Notes: a model not told the origin generated them from the letters alone. A stretch of 64,000 nt of DNA from Nematopogon swammerdamellus (GCA_946902875.1 OX336353.1:19047151-19111150), one strand, 5' to 3'; shown: positions 10,534-21,951, counted from the first letter of the stretch. A program made the numbers and translations.

Positions 10534-12029
10534 ACCATACCGTCGAATACTTTACGAAAATATTAAACCAAGTGTATGAAGCATTACACTGCACACACAC
10601 ACCTGTTACAACAAGCCACACGGAAGGTTATTGGAGAATTCGTGGAATGGAAACACCTCCGAAACCTTCGGAATTGTATACACGTATATAATTTTGTCTC
10701 AAATGAGCTTACTTGTCTTGTGAAATATTCATTCAATGAGGCACAATCAGAGGCCATACGTTTGGCCCGAAAGGTTGAGGCATACGACTAGACGAACGTG
10801 ATTGAAGCCGATTCATAATATTAATGAGTATGTTACAGAAGAACGGACAGACATACTTTTGACAGCGTTTATATGGGTCCCTGCCCGTGTGTATGACTAT
10901 GGAATCCTAAAAAGAGCAATAGATTTTTATAACTTGCACTCGTAGTTTTGAAAGTAAATTCCCTTACTGGCATTGCTGGTGATATGTTTACACTGAACGA
11001 ACCAGTTAATATTCTCCTCAACAGTTGAGCAATTTCGAACCAGAAGTGAATAGAGAAACAAAAAGCAAATATCTACTCCGGTACAATAATTCGACAATAA
11101 ACAACTCTCAAACACTGTTTTCTGACCTCAATAACGAAACAGTCTGGGAAAAGGAAAAGGGATAATGAAGGGGAAGGAGAAGGAATCTAGAATTATTCTC
11201 CCTGACATAAAATTACTGAATACGAAATCATTACGTTTATGCAAAACCAAACCCTTTTACAATTCTAAGACAATAGTACTTTATTATGTTGATCCTGCCT
11301 TGAACTTAAACTATAAACAGTTAGCATAAATTTGCTCTTAATGCATTAGGGTATGTCGCAGCTCAACACGTTAGGTTAGCATTAACTAGACGGTCTTAAC
11401 ACCTGGAGCGCTTCTAAAATCTTATGTTCAGCAGCTAGTATTACTCTAAACACTGGAGCTCCAGTACGGTCCAATTATATAGCAGTTTCCATAAATACCA
11501 GCTTGTAGGTGCTCCTTGCTTTAATTGTACCAGCCACCTTAGTACAGCACTCTCGGAAAGAAGATTTCATGCATAATAAACTGGAACGGTGCCACCGTAA
11601 TGAGCGGGAGGAGAACTTTTTAGTTATTTACTGGATGCTTTTCTTTAAAATAGTTAGGTATTCTTAGTTCACGAGACTTTAGCACACACCACACAAACAT
11701 TTCATCCCGGCTAACATTTTTCAATTTGATATTCAGTATCGAAATTGTGTTTAATGTGTGAATTAATTCCTATCAATAAGACGAACGACGAAAACATGCA
11801 TAAGAACAGTTGAAATAGAATTTTAAAATTAAAGAGAAAAACAAAAAGAACAATAAAGCGCAAAGGCGGACTATTCACTAGTGGTGATTTCTTCCAGTCA
11901 ACCTTTAGTAAAGAATAAGATGAGAGAATCATGCCAACAATCCTGACTAATAAAGCGTAAGATCTATAACGAAATAAGTACCGTTTTCGATTTTATGCTT
12001 TTGCTTATAAGTCGATAACTGTTCATTAA
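10534..12029. other. AT-rich DNA with one old LINE-tail relic
   Basis: Mostly unique. Around 11855-11905 a GCAAAGGCGGACT...CCAGTCAACC motif resembles the 3' tail also seen at 15352-15415, 32975-33030 and 33130-33245 (GGCGGGCTTATTACC...CAGTCAACC), probably an old LINE or SINE tail. Frames at 10576 and 11711 are not convincing. Confidence 0.35.
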
Positions 12030-12321
12030 TTTTTTTTTCGTGGAAACTGACACGGTTGGCTACATCACCTACAACGTCCGTGATGTTAGCCCATAACACC
12101 GGGTGAACTTGGTGCCACGTCAGTGCTTCCCTTCGGTCGTCCCGGCTACACTGAACTGGACGGAAAACACAAACTATTTACATAGCCGTCTCGACCGACC
12201 TTTCATTCAGTGCGGTGGTATCAACCCGGGCGGGTTAAACCCTACCACCTAGTAATATAAGAAGGGAGTCATATCCCTTAGTCGCCTTTTACGACATACA
12301 CGGGGAGAGATGCAGTGGGGT
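12030..12321 (-). mobile_element. S1 SINE, short-head form
   Basis: Begins with the reversed poly-A tail (T run at 12030), then the body in reverse: GGAAACTGACACGGTTGGCT, GGGTGAACTTGGTGCCACGT, CCCGGGCGGG and CCTACCACCTAGTAATATAA. It joins directly to ATCCCTTAGTCGCCTTTTAC, the GTACCG-type head module, without the tRNA/5S segment. It stops inside the head module at GCAGTGGGG. Confidence 0.85.
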
Positions 12322-12718
12322 GCCAATTTACATGGGGTGTTCAATTACATCAAAAATGTTTACAGGTGTGTGTCGCGAAACTGCGGGAATAATAGTAAAC
12401 TGTGCTCTTCATGATAAAATAAAATAAAATCCTCATAGTGTAACAACTGTAGGTTACTACATTAAACTTCAGTCTAGTGTTATAAATTATTGTATGTTTT
12501 CGAATATATTTTAACTTGACTATCTATAGTGGTTTCATTCTTTGGTCGAAAATGTATTCATTTCTTGTGATCATAAACAATAATAGCATTCTTTTCTAAC
12601 CACTCCATTTCAAGTATTTTGCTACTACCTACTTATATTTCACAACATATGACTAAACAACACGCAAAGGCTTACTGGTAGAAATTCTTGTAAGGCATAA
12701 GTCAGCCCTTTGTCCCCT
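12322..12718. other. AT-rich spacer between two S1 copies
   Basis: No repeat or gene recognised. Confidence 0.3.
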
Positions 12719-13078
12719 ATTTTTTTATGGCAACTGACACGGTAGTCTGCATCATCTACAACATCCGTGCTGTCAGCCCATAACACCGGGTGAACTAGGT
12801 GCCATGTAAGTGCTTCCCTTCATTTCATGTCGGCTACACTGAACTGGACGGAAAACACGAACTATTTACATAGCCGTTTCGACCGACGTTTCGCTCAGTG
12901 CGGTAGTATCAACCCGGCCGGGATAAACCCTACCACCTAGTAAGGTAAGAAGGGAACCTAACAGTTTAATAACGGTCAGCCTCCAACGGTCGAGCGGTCA
13001 CTCATCCAAGTACTGACCGCGCTCAGCATTGCTTAACAACAGTGGACCGACCGCACCACTGAGCTGCCGAGGCTGACA
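12719..13078 (-). mobile_element. S1 SINE with tRNA/5S head
   Basis: The reversed poly-A tail starts at 12719. The 5S-like part lies at 12991-13038 (minus reading: TTAAGCAATGCTGAGCGCGG and TACTTGGATGAGTGACCGCT). The A box TAGCTCAGTGG is changed to CAGCTCAGTGG near 13056-13066. The B box has decayed, since plus-strand AATAACGG replaces the expected GAATCCGAACC. There is no GTACCG head beyond 13078. Confidence 0.85.
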
Positions 13079-14189
13079 AATATAAATTATATAACGAGCT
13101 TGTTTCTGTAAAATGTTTTTGGAGCAATAAAGTATTTCTACCTATCTCTCTATTTCAATATTCTGTATACTGAACTCCTCTATGTTCACGATTAGTTCAT
13201 CAAATGGTTCCGGTTACTTGGCCTCTTCAATGAACCTTCACGTCACGTGAATCTTCAGTGACAGGAGACACAATAACAAATTAATTCTTAAGCAAATGTA
13301 GGTAACCAATCGTGCACTGACGCCACCAGCGTTAATAGCCCTTCTATTTCTATCCAAAAACATCAAGAAGAAACAAAATTTTAAACCCAGCCCTTTAGCA
13401 GTTCAAGATAAATCACAATTTATTTGACTTTTCTAAGACGTCGCATGTTGATTCAGCAGTCGCTCCTACAACGGCCGCGGAATCCATCAGGGACGACATC
13501 TTAGCCCATAACTCTTTACAGTTCGCGACGCCAGACCGCCAGGAATGCCATTTGTATAGGCGAGATTCACAACGAAAGTTACCAACCGACAGTGGGGCTC
13601 CTCGCTCGAACTAAACTCTGAAGTCAGGTTAAAAGGGCGAACGCTTTCGACAAAAATACTCCTCCAATGGTCGGATTTAGCGGGTCGAGTCCAAATTTCG
13701 ACAATAAAATATCTCTCAAATTATGTTAAATCCAAAATAAGGAACGCCTTTAAATGGTGGTTTATTTACGAAGTGTGTATGCGCAGAACAATTACAGAAA
13801 GTTTGCCGTATATTTAGTCTCGCTTACAGTTCTTTCAGAATGCCTTCTTTAGAGATTCATTTAACGTTTAAATGCCTTTGCTTAAGTCAGTAGAGAGAGT
13901 TCGTGGCGCTTTTCTTTATTGCGTATTACTTTTTTCTTCCTTGTTCCGCGTTTGTTGTGTTTGCTTTACGAGCAAAATTGTTTCATTGTCTTGTGATTTT
14001 CATATAATAAAATCACGGGACGAAGTAATAAATATTGGGTTGTAAGCTTAACGTTTTCGTTGGTCGGTTGATGGGATTTCAAATATCGTAGCGTTAAAAA
14101 CAGTAATTGATACTCAATATTAACGGTGTGAATATTTTGAAATAATTACACAGGATGTAGTTTAATATTATATTTCCTTTTGTTTGCAG
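13079..14189. other. Mostly unique DNA upstream of the candidate exon
   Basis: 13430-13700 is higher in GC and free of the window's repeats (for example GCGACGCCAGACCGCCAGGA), so it is a candidate conserved non-coding block. The final 30 bp before 14190 form a polypyrimidine-rich acceptor. Confidence 0.3.
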
Positions 14190-14234
14190 ATGCCGACAGT
14201 TAGCTCAAGGCCAATGATTTTCATCTGATAAAGG
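14190..14234 (+). other. Candidate short non-coding exon (45 bp)
   Basis: The upstream sequence TATTTCCTTTTGTTTGCAG is close to an ideal splice acceptor. The downstream ATAAAGG|GTAAGT is a near-consensus donor. The enclosed 45 bp have a stop codon in all three frames, so this cannot be an internal coding exon; it would be a 5'-UTR exon or part of a non-coding transcript. It begins with ATG and a 12-codon frame ending TGA TAA, which would act as a short upstream ORF. It could be chance, but both sites being strong at this spacing is uncommon. Confidence 0.35.
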
Positions 14235-14373
14235 GTAAGTTGAAATGTAATTTTATATCGATCTTTTATTGTTTTATGTAGAACTTTCGTCTTCACTTTT
14301 CTGATATGTTTAGAGATACGACATACACATTTCACATATAGGTACACACCACACGCACATCTTTATAATATTA

Positions 14374-14650
14374 TGCACCCTTTTTTTGTTGACATTGGGT
14401 TTTTGAGAACCCATCGGTTCTCTAAATCGTTTTTTTGTCACACCGCTAGGGTGTGGCGAGTGTGTTTCCCGAATCCTTTAACCTGGGTGTCTTCAAACGT
14501 CGTATTAACAGGTTAGCCTAGGAACAGTCGCCTAACGAACATGGCGCCTAACTGAGCGTGGTTTCGCGAGGAGAGGTGTTTTTGGCTCTGTCGAATGCAC
14601 CATTGGTCTCTCGGCACAGCCACCCATGTTGGTTTACATAAAAAAAATGT
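14374..14650 (+). mobile_element. LINE 3' end (TTACAT-tail family)
   Basis: A frame reading LRTHRFSKSFFCHTARVW, then CFPNPLTWV and a stop near 14516, is the C-terminal tail of a non-LTR reverse transcriptase (family pattern RT-RFS-SF-CRTARVWN-LP-FP-Y). A 3' UTR follows, with TTTCGCGAGGAGAGG, CATTGGTCTCTCGGCACAGC and CACCCATGTTGGTTTACATA, then a poly-A tail at 14640. The catalytic domains are absent. The related S3 SINE carries a similar last 35 bp. Confidence 0.75.
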
Positions 14651-14877
14651 GTAGATTTGTAAAACATTTTAAATTTTTTGCTTAGATATAGTATGTTATA
14701 TTTAACATAATGAAACTTAGTAGGTATGTCAGTTATATTTAAAAAAAGCTCTGTAAGGTTTCTTACCCGGTTCTTCCTTATAGATTGCACTGCTGAACGG
14801 GACATGACCAAAAAAATAATAATAATGATAATGACGAACCATACTGAATATGCATATGTCTCAGTGAAATATTGTTA

Positions 14878-14926
14878 TTGTTGTGTGCTCTTTATGGCGA
14901 AATAAATATCTGAATCTGAATCTGTA
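14878..14926 (+). repeat. LINE-type tail with (GAATCT)n
   Basis: CTCTTTATGGCGAAATAAAT followed by CTGAATCTGAATCTG resembles the hexamer-tailed 3' ends of CR1/Jockey-type elements. Nothing coding is left. Confidence 0.45.
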
Positions 14927-15429
14927 CGTTACTTTGTACTACGCAAAAAGCTTTAATACACCAAGCCAACCGACGAAGTAGCCGAACGCAATAAGAGAAA
15001 AAGTTCGCATTTTCAGCATCCGCCTAAAAAAAGCTAGAAAGACATTGCAACTCAATATGCGCGCTACGACTCAGAGCACGCCAAAACGGGCGTCCTCGTT
15101 CGCCCACTCTGAGTAACAAATACCCCTACAGAAGTTGGCACGGTCATGACAAGTTTTGGCACAGGTCTAGAGGGGGTTGGAACACCCTTTCCGCGCCTGG
15201 ATGGCCGGCTTCATCCGGTCTAGTCACTAAATTAACTACCTACAAGGTGCTTGGTTAGGCAGAATTTGTGACTAGATGGGTTGTGGTACGGGGACTTTAA
15301 GATACGCAAAAAGTTAAGATTTTTTTTTACGGAAACAAACAAATAAGTAATTTACACGAGGGGCAAAGGCGGACTTATCCCTTACCGGGATTTCTACCAG
15401 TCAATTATTGAATGTTTCTGAGTCATTGA
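14927..15429. other. Apparently unique DNA with a small LINE-tail relic
   Basis: Moderate GC at 15000-15250, no gene recognised. The motif GGCAAAGGCGGACTTATCCC...CCAGTCAA at 15360-15404 matches the old tail seen near 11855. Confidence 0.35.
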
Positions 15430-15520
15430 GAGGTCGCATGCGGCCGAATGTCCATGGACGTCGTTAGACACCTTATGAGTGACTCGGCGGCGCCACATAT
15501 GGCACTTACTATAAAAAATT
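15430..15520 (+). mobile_element. LINE 3' end (HGRR family) fragment
   Basis: GCGGCCGAATGTCCATGGAC followed by GTCGTTAGACACCTTATGAG and GGCGCCACATATGGC. This is the end of the frame that reads IRPNVHGRR-stop at 57585-57730, plus its short 3' UTR. Confidence 0.65.
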
Positions 15521-16040
15521 CACAGATCTCATGCATTACATGGCATTCGGGTACATTGAAAATGACCTTTAGGGATTCTTCAAATACAAGAAATAAGCTC
15601 ATTTTTATGAAAGAAAAACTTAGAAAATCCACGAAAACTAAAGCAGAAATTAATAAAATGTAAATATTGAAAATCTTAGAAAGGAAAATCGGACTGTCAG
15701 GTTTGACGTTGACTTATTTTTTCATTGAAGATAGAAAAATAATGTTTCTTGAACCTATATTATACCTCCGAAACTTGCAAACGCAAAGCTTGCGTCCCTA
15801 TAGCTCCCAGCCGCGAGCCGAGCTCGAACCGCAGACCCTGAGCTCGGGGGAATAACCACGAACCCAACAGACCCACTCACGACCGCATCGAATCCTGGAT
15901 CAAGGATGCGAAAGTCAGCCGGCGCCGCTGAACCTAGTTTTCATTTCTCGGTCCCGAGGTGTCGGCCTTGTGTGGAGTGGAGTCCTGTGATTTAATATAA
16001 TAAATCTGTAAGGGATGGTCATGGAGTAAGTTACTTTGTA
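15521..16040. other. Unclassified DNA, GC-richer from 15780
   Basis: 15780-15960 is clearly GC-richer (GCCGCGAGCCGAGCTCGAAC) than the flanks, but no frame, splice site or repeat identity could be assigned. Confidence 0.3.
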
Positions 16041-16243
16041 TATACATACATATCACACACGCTGAATTCCGACAATCGGGGTAAGCAGAGTAATCGGTGT
16101 TGTGCTGCAAGAACTCTGGTAAATTACAGCACAACACCGACCACCACGTTTAGCAAAGTATTCAAGCAGCGAGTAAGGCACAAAGACCCACCTGCTGCAC
16201 GACTTGGTGGAAGGACCGTGCCAAGGTGAGAGGAAGTCCGTCC
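16041..16243 (-). mobile_element. S2 SINE, head missing
   Basis: The TATG tail starts at 16041. Hairpin arms TCGGTGTTGTGCTG / CAGCACAACACCGA are intact. The copy stops at CGTGCCAAGGTGAGAGG, so the GTACCG head and the CGTAAAAGGCGACTAA block are absent (5' truncation). The CGATC segment before AAGCAGC is deleted. Confidence 0.8.
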
Positions 16244-16288
16244 GTAGTCGGGTAATAATAATATAACTCTGTGAATCTAAATACCAAA

Positions 16289-16590
16289 TACTAGCTTTTG
16301 CGCGCGGCTTCGCTCGCGTTAGACTCGGTTTAATAGCAAATCTGATTTAAAGGCAAATATGATAATAAACTATCGCTTCTCTTATATTCTCTCTCTCTCT
16401 CTCCCGTTCATACTATACTTTCTGCTCAGCCCTAAGGTTATTTAGCGTGATGGAATATAGCCTATAGTGAGCCTCAAGAACTATACTCTTTCCATTGTGG
16501 CGAACCGCATCAAAATCTGTTCAGCGGTTCCGGACTTTCCCTTAAACAGACATACAGACACGTTCCCTTTTGCAAGATCAAAGATAGAGA
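16289..16590 (-). mobile_element. Helitron-like non-autonomous element
   Basis: Minus reading ends in ACGCGAGCGAAGCCGCGCGC, then AAAAGCTAGT at 16289 (hairpin plus CTAGT). Upstream on that strand are TGTCTGTATGTCTGTTTAAG, CCGCTGAACAGATTTTGATG and the AATGGAAAGAGTATAG segment, in the motif order of the abundant lepidopteran Helitron-like family. A (CT)n run lies at 16384-16403. The 5' end is not clear. Confidence 0.6.
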
Positions 16591-17270
16591 TGATGTTTAC
16601 CAATTATTTATTTTTTATCCCAATTTAACTAAACACTTTTGTTTATTGAAGGTAGGAAAGTAATATTTTTTAAACATGCTAGGTACGCAGGATTTTAATT
16701 TCAAACACGGCTGTCATGGTGATAATTGTACTATTCTTATGTTATTATAATGTTTCGTGTACAGACATTTTGAATTTGAATTTGAAAATCATAACTTGCA
16801 AACACTGAATTTTAATTTTGCATCCATTCCATAAGTATGAAATTTATATTCAAGACAGAATTTCGAACAGCAACACGGCTCGATACAAACTCAGTCTAAT
16901 TCCATCCACAGCAGCTAACACAGTTTAATTCATTAATTCGACATTAGACGGTCTGTCAGAAAGACTAATTTTGATTAATGACGCCCAAACGAGACGAAAT
17001 AATTCTCCAATCTGACTCCATACTATGTAGCTCGGGACGACTCGAAATCCCGCCATTTGTCACGGGGCCCGACGACGGCGTTCCAAATTCGAATGTCAGT
17101 TATTGATTGGCGCGAATCTGGGCGCCGATTGCCTCTCAGCGGCTTGGGTTTATTCTGAGGGTATCATAATATAAAACAATGGGCAGGTGAGAACAGTGTA
17201 TTGTTTTTTTATTAATTTTTTGTTATCCATTGTCAGCGTAAAATTTATGTGCATGATCATAGCTTTAAAT
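16591..17270. other. Apparently unique DNA, GC-richer block at 16990-17160
   Basis: A (TTTGAA)n relic at 16775-16790 looks like a LINE tail. The 16990-17160 stretch (CGGGGCCCGACGACGGCG, TTGATTGGCGCGAATCTGGG) is free of repeats and has CCAAT-like motifs on the opposite strand, so it is a candidate regulatory or conserved block. No gene is seen. Confidence 0.3.
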
Positions 17271-17512
17271 TGTTTTTATGGGAACTGACACGAGTACAAC
17301 ACCTACAACATGCGTGATGTCAGCCCAAAACACCTTGATGAACTAGGTGCCATGTCAGTGCTTTCCTTTGATCGCCTTTGCTAAATTGAACTGGACGGAA
17401 AACACGAACTACATATTTACATAGTCGTTTCGACCGACGTTTCATTCAGTGCGGTGGTACCAACCCGGGCGGAATAAACCCTACCACCTATTAAGGTAAG
17501 AAGGGAAGGGAA
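17271..17512 (-). mobile_element. S1 SINE body, head missing
   Basis: Reversed tail at 17271, then GGGAACTGACACGAG, GTGCCATGTCAGTGC, ACTGGACGGAAAACACGAAC and CCTACCACCTATTAAGG, ending at AAGAAGGGAAGGGAAC just before the B box. It has lost the GGCTACATC segment. Confidence 0.8.
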
Positions 17513-17612
17513 CTACTGCGTAGTTGAAGGATGCATTGTTATGTATGATGTTATCAAATTTATTAATCACCTTGAAATGTCGAAGAGCTTACCTAAATAC
17601 CTTATATATTAT

Positions 17613-17674
17613 ATAGCTTTTGCCCGCGGCTTCGCTCGCGTGAAATTCGTATTTAAAAAGAAGAAAGTAAGTAA
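17613..17674 (-). mobile_element. Helitron/foldback terminus fragment
   Basis: TAGCTTTTGCCCGCGGCTTC, then GCTCGCGTGAAATTCGTATT and AAAGAAGAAAGTAAGTAAG: the reversed 3' terminus of the 5958-8085 element plus the first bases of its array. It is fused at 17693 to an S1 fragment. Confidence 0.65.
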
Positions 17675-17692
17675 GCCCGCCTATTCTATTAC

Positions 17693-17794
17693 AGTGTGGC
17701 CGATATGAAATGAAGGGAAGACTTAGTCCACCAAGGTGTTATGGCCTGACATCACGGATGTTTTAGGCCAACCTTGTCAGTTTCCATAAAAATG
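17693..17794 (+). mobile_element. S1 SINE, 3' fragment
   Basis: GTGTGGCCGATATGAAATGA, then ACCAAGGTGTTATGGCCTGA, CATCACGGATGTTTTAGGCC and GTCAGTTTCCATAAAAATG. Only the last 100 bp of S1 remain, with an internal deletion. Confidence 0.75.
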
Positions 17795-19295
17795 ACTGGA
17801 TATCTCAGATACTGAAAAAAATTCTAACGCGATGAGAAATTTAATTATGTTAGTTTGAATTGGGGAACGTAGCGACTAACGGCGCATTAATGACATTTAG
17901 AATAAAACGGCATTTCGAAATACTAGAGGTCACCTACACGTCAAACATCTTCCCCACAGATTGTCACAGCACCTCAGATCGCAAGAGTGACGTGAAGCCA
18001 ATCTCGCCAGCGCAGCTGAATATGCGTCAGTGCTCGTCGCATGAGTTTGATTGATTATGACAGGAGCGGTGACCACGTGACTCCTGCGGTCTAGCGTCTG
18101 CTCTGGCCCTTTGTGTAAGCAAAATCTAGGAGGAAATTGATATAGAGATTAGAATCAACTTAGGGAACTGGGTTATGCAAATCTTGAGCAACTCGGATTA
18201 GTTTATGAAATATACACACACAGCTAGAAATACGATCATTGAAGCATTTCGTGTAGACAAGTTAAATACTAAACATATTTCAAATATTAAAAGAGAGAAT
18301 ATTAAGAGGAGAGAAAAATATTACAAGTTCCAAAGTTAAACAATACACTTGAATTTGTTAAGACTTATATAGCAGAAGTATTTCTTAATTTTCACATGTA
18401 TCTAGCAGATGTAACGCACGAGTAACAGTAAAGGAGATAATAACTTAAAATAAACAGCTGACATGGGCAGCTATGCCAAAAAGTCAGTTGAAAGATCAGA
18501 CACTCCCAATAACACCACTCCTAGCGAAACCACGCTTAGCGAGGCGCCATGCCATGCCGAAGTCTAATTTTATATTGGCTCGCATTTTGAAGATCCCCAG
18601 ATTATAGGTAGGTAGTAAACACACTCGCCAGGCGACAATTCCATATTCCAATTCGCCGTACGACGACGCAGGGACGATTTCGGAAAAATGATGCGCGTTC
18701 TCATAAGTGAGTTCGAAAGAAAAAATTTAGAATTACATAAATACACATTAAATAATTACATGAACTAAGATGACAAAACAAATTCAATTAACATTGAGAA
18801 TACTCAGGTTACAAGTTTCAAGAGAGAGGAAGCGATTGCAATTAGAGTAAAATTTGCAAGTCGTTTTACGACTCAATCGTGTCTGTTCTGTCTCGAGCCT
18901 GACGAGAGGATAATGAGAAATGCAAATAAGCCCTAAGAGTTGCTCGTACAAAGACCTGTCAAACGTTACTCGCCTGTTCCGGTAGAAGGAACTCCGAGAC
19001 GTTTTAGTTCTTTGATCAAATTCTGTCAAAACTTACCAAACATTTTGAATTACGATTCCTATTGATGTTCTCAGATATTTAACTATTTCCATCCCCCTCA
19101 ATATCTTTGCTGTCTTCAAAGACATATTTTAAATGTAATTTAAAACTTCAAAAAGATGTTTCTGTTAGGAAATATAGTTTTAGTAGTTTGTTCTCGTTTA
19201 GATCTTTACAAATAAAATATTCCACATAATTATGCATTCGTTATTACACTAGAAACGCAGCGTTAACCTCGGATGGATAGCGATCCGGGAGGACT
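17795..19295. other. Unique-looking DNA, no certain gene
   Basis: No window repeat is recognised. The 64-codon frame at 17860-18054 has unremarkable composition and is left uncalled. The remainder is AT-rich. Confidence 0.3.
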
Positions 19296-19433
19296 ATGAA
19301 GATTGACCTGCTGGATCTATTATTTTATTCATTGATTCATTATCAACTTGTCTGTTCTCAAACGGAAAATGTTGCCTCAAATTCTCAATTCCCGTATCGT
19401 CGTCACCTATTCAATAATGCAAATCGTGAGCGG
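19296..19433 (+). CDS. Candidate first coding exon with signal peptide
   Basis: ATG at 19296 opens a frame whose first 22 residues (MKIDLLDLLFYSLIHYQLVC) have a basic residue, a hydrophobic core and a plausible cleavage region near VCSQ. A polar segment rich in Asn, Arg and Ser follows. At 19433/19434 the frame meets a good splice donor (GAGCGG|GTGAGT) in phase 0, giving a 46-codon exon. If unspliced, the frame runs to 19523 (75 codons) through a Cys-containing stretch. I recognise no family. The flanking 500 bp are free of the window's repeats, which is compatible with a real exon, but the evidence is compositional only. Confidence 0.25.
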
Positions 19434-19523
19434 GTGAGTCGTTTTAAGCTCAAATGCCTATGTGAAAGCGCAGGCTGTTCGGATGAATCAACCACGAAAT
19501 TAGGTCAGTTAGTGGCACGATAA

Positions 19524-21088
19524 AGAGAAATGGACCCATTGTGGATATGGCTCTATTCCGGGCTCACGTATAGCTCGGGATTGATGTATCGCGTCTATTA
19601 GAGCCGGGCCGACCCATTAGGTGACCGTATTAGCCGGTGCCTGCGACTTTATGAAATAATACTTCTATTTGCTTTGTCCGGCAAATATGGATCGCGGATA
19701 TTGGAGGGAATTACGTGCGAGCAATTCTATTGGAAGTTGGCGAATTATTAGGGGTCTTACATACACAACGTATTGATTAATTATCATCCTTAATGAGTTT
19801 GTTTATTTGAGATTATAATAATACGTATTATGATGTAGTACAACGAAAATCGTATGTGCGCCATGACTGACGTGAGTCGTGACTACACAACGACATTACG
19901 CTATTATTTGAAATATGTTGATGAAACATTCTACGGAAACCCTACATTCATACATTTTTGAGTACCTATGTTGAAAAGGAATTATTGTTTAAAAATCTCA
20001 CACATTGGACACATTTGGTCAAACTTCTGAAAGTAAAACTAAAATTTAAACTGTAATGAAAAGAAATTACAGTGACAAATGGGAAAGAATTGAAAAAGGT
20101 GTACCTAATAAAAAAATAATAATATCGAAGACAACGCGGCTACGATTAGCGCAGGTAACCAGCGGGTAGATATGAAAAATTCAAATCGCAGAACGATTTG
20201 GCGCCCACCTCCGCAATACCGCGCACGTGAGCGGAATGTCTGAAGGCAGGGAATAGAATGGATAATCTGTACCAATATCTGTACCGAAGATGTTTAGAGG
20301 AAGCTCCGGCTGGATGCTGTTACATACTTTGTATATAAACCTGTTTCTCCTGCTTGTTCCCGCTATCAGCATTAGATTCACGAAGTTGTTTCTTCTAGCT
20401 CTCGGAAAAGAAAGAAGACATTTGCTAAAAATCTATCTACATCAAAATGTATACAATTGTATCTGTGGTGAAAAAAATATCGAAAATTATAATTTTTTTT
20501 TTTATATCTTTGACGAATGAAAGCATGAAAGCAATAGCTTGAAAGAGCTTTTTGCAATCCACTAAATATTGACTTGAAATCCTTTCTCATTTTAATTTGT
20601 ACATAATTTGATTGGCACTAAATTCGAATTCTAACCGTTTCTTCAAATGCATGGGCCTTGTAACATGCATATTGGTTTGATTCTTATGGGTTTCCAAAAA
20701 AAGCTCCTCGATTGTTACTTTTTACTTAAAATGGTCTGATTTGTAATTTATTTGTAGTGGATTATAAATGTATATATATTTTTTTCTTTCTTTCTGTCTA
20801 TACAGGGTTGATAAAATTAAACATTATCTTGATTATTATGTTTGTTTGCTTCTATTCCCTATTCACTGTCAACGCGATCAGCTTATTCGTTATTCCGTCG
20901 TGTTGTGCGAATAGGTGTTTCTGCTGGAACGACGGGATATTATTTTTTTCTTTATTTCTGCTTATTCGTCAGCGGCTCGTTAGGACCCTGTTGGATGCGA
21001 CTTGAATATTTAGTTCCGATTCGGCTGTTGTGTGAATGCTTGTGTTTTTTCTAATTGCTTGGTTTGGTTCTGTTGTATTGTATTATGT
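19524..21088. other. Unique-looking DNA, no gene recognised
   Basis: 19520-19770 has balanced base composition and no repeat (GGGCCGACCCATTAGGTGAC), so it is a candidate conserved block next to the possible exon. 19800-21050 is AT- and T-rich. A long pyrimidine tract ends in CTATACAG near 20804 and resembles a splice acceptor, but no exon follows that can be supported. Confidence 0.3.
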
Positions 21089-21399
21089 ACATACATACAT
21101 ACATACCGCACGTTGTATCCCGACAATCAGGACAAGCAGAGTAATCGGTGTTGTGCTGCAAGTACTGTTGTAAATAACAGCACAACACAAACCGCCACGT
21201 TTAGCATTGTATTAGGACAAGATAATTATCAAACAGCAAGTGAAGCACGAAATCCACCTGCTGTATGACTCGGTGGAATGACTGTGCTAAGGTGAGACGT
21301 GGTTAGCATGTCGCCCTTTAGCACGGCGCCTTGTCCTTATCCCACGGGGAAAGAAGCAGTTAGGCTATTCTTTTTAAGTACCGGCCCCACACAGTACTA
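21089..21399 (-). mobile_element. S2 SINE
   Basis: TATG tail (21089-21104), CCCGACAATCAGG hairpin remnant, TCGGTGTTGTGCTG arm with a decayed partner, and the GTACTGTGTGGGGCCGGTAC head at 21399. The TTAGTCGCCTTTTACGACA block of the head module is deleted. Confidence 0.82.
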
Positions 21400-21597
21400 G
21401 TGTTGTTTATAATAATAATACATATCACGCATCGTCCGGAGGTTCCTCTCTTTGGGACCCGATCATCGGTAGCTTGGGCTCGCCCCGCCGCCGGTGGTGG
21501 AAACTCCATTTTTTTAAGGTTAATTTTGTATATGTTTTTTATGTTAGGTTTTGAATATGTACAAAATTAGTTTTAAGAATATGTGTTAATAAAGGAA

Positions 21598-21951
21598 TAC
21601 ATATCACACATATCACACACGCTGAATCCCGACAATCGGGGTAAGCAGAGTAATTGGTGTTGTGCTGCAAGAACTCTGGTCAATTACAGCACAACACCGA
21701 CCACCACATTTCGCAAAGTATTCGAACAAGATTAAATGGATCAAAGCAGCAAGTAAGGCACGAAGACCCACCTGCTGCATGACTCGGTGGAAGTACCGTG
21801 CCAAGGTGAGAGGTGGCGAACCTGTCGCCCTTTAGCACGGCATCTTGTCCTTATTCCTTAGTCGCCTTTTACGACATGGATGGGGAGAGATGCAGTGGGG
21901 ATATTCTTTTTAAGTACCGGCCCCACACAGTACTGTGTGGGGCCGGTACTT
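21598..21951 (-). mobile_element. S2 SINE ending in a perfect palindrome
   Basis: A complete body with intact hairpin arms and a full head module. At the 5' terminus the head is followed by an inverted copy of itself, forming a 40-bp perfect palindrome (21912-21951, half-site AAGTACCGGCCCCACACAGT). The (TATG)n tail is replaced by a repeated ATATCACACA. Confidence 0.85.

Noticed and set aside
20757..20810. Splice acceptor after the long pyrimidine tract
   Set aside because: No open or plausible exon follows and no donor is found at a reasonable distance.
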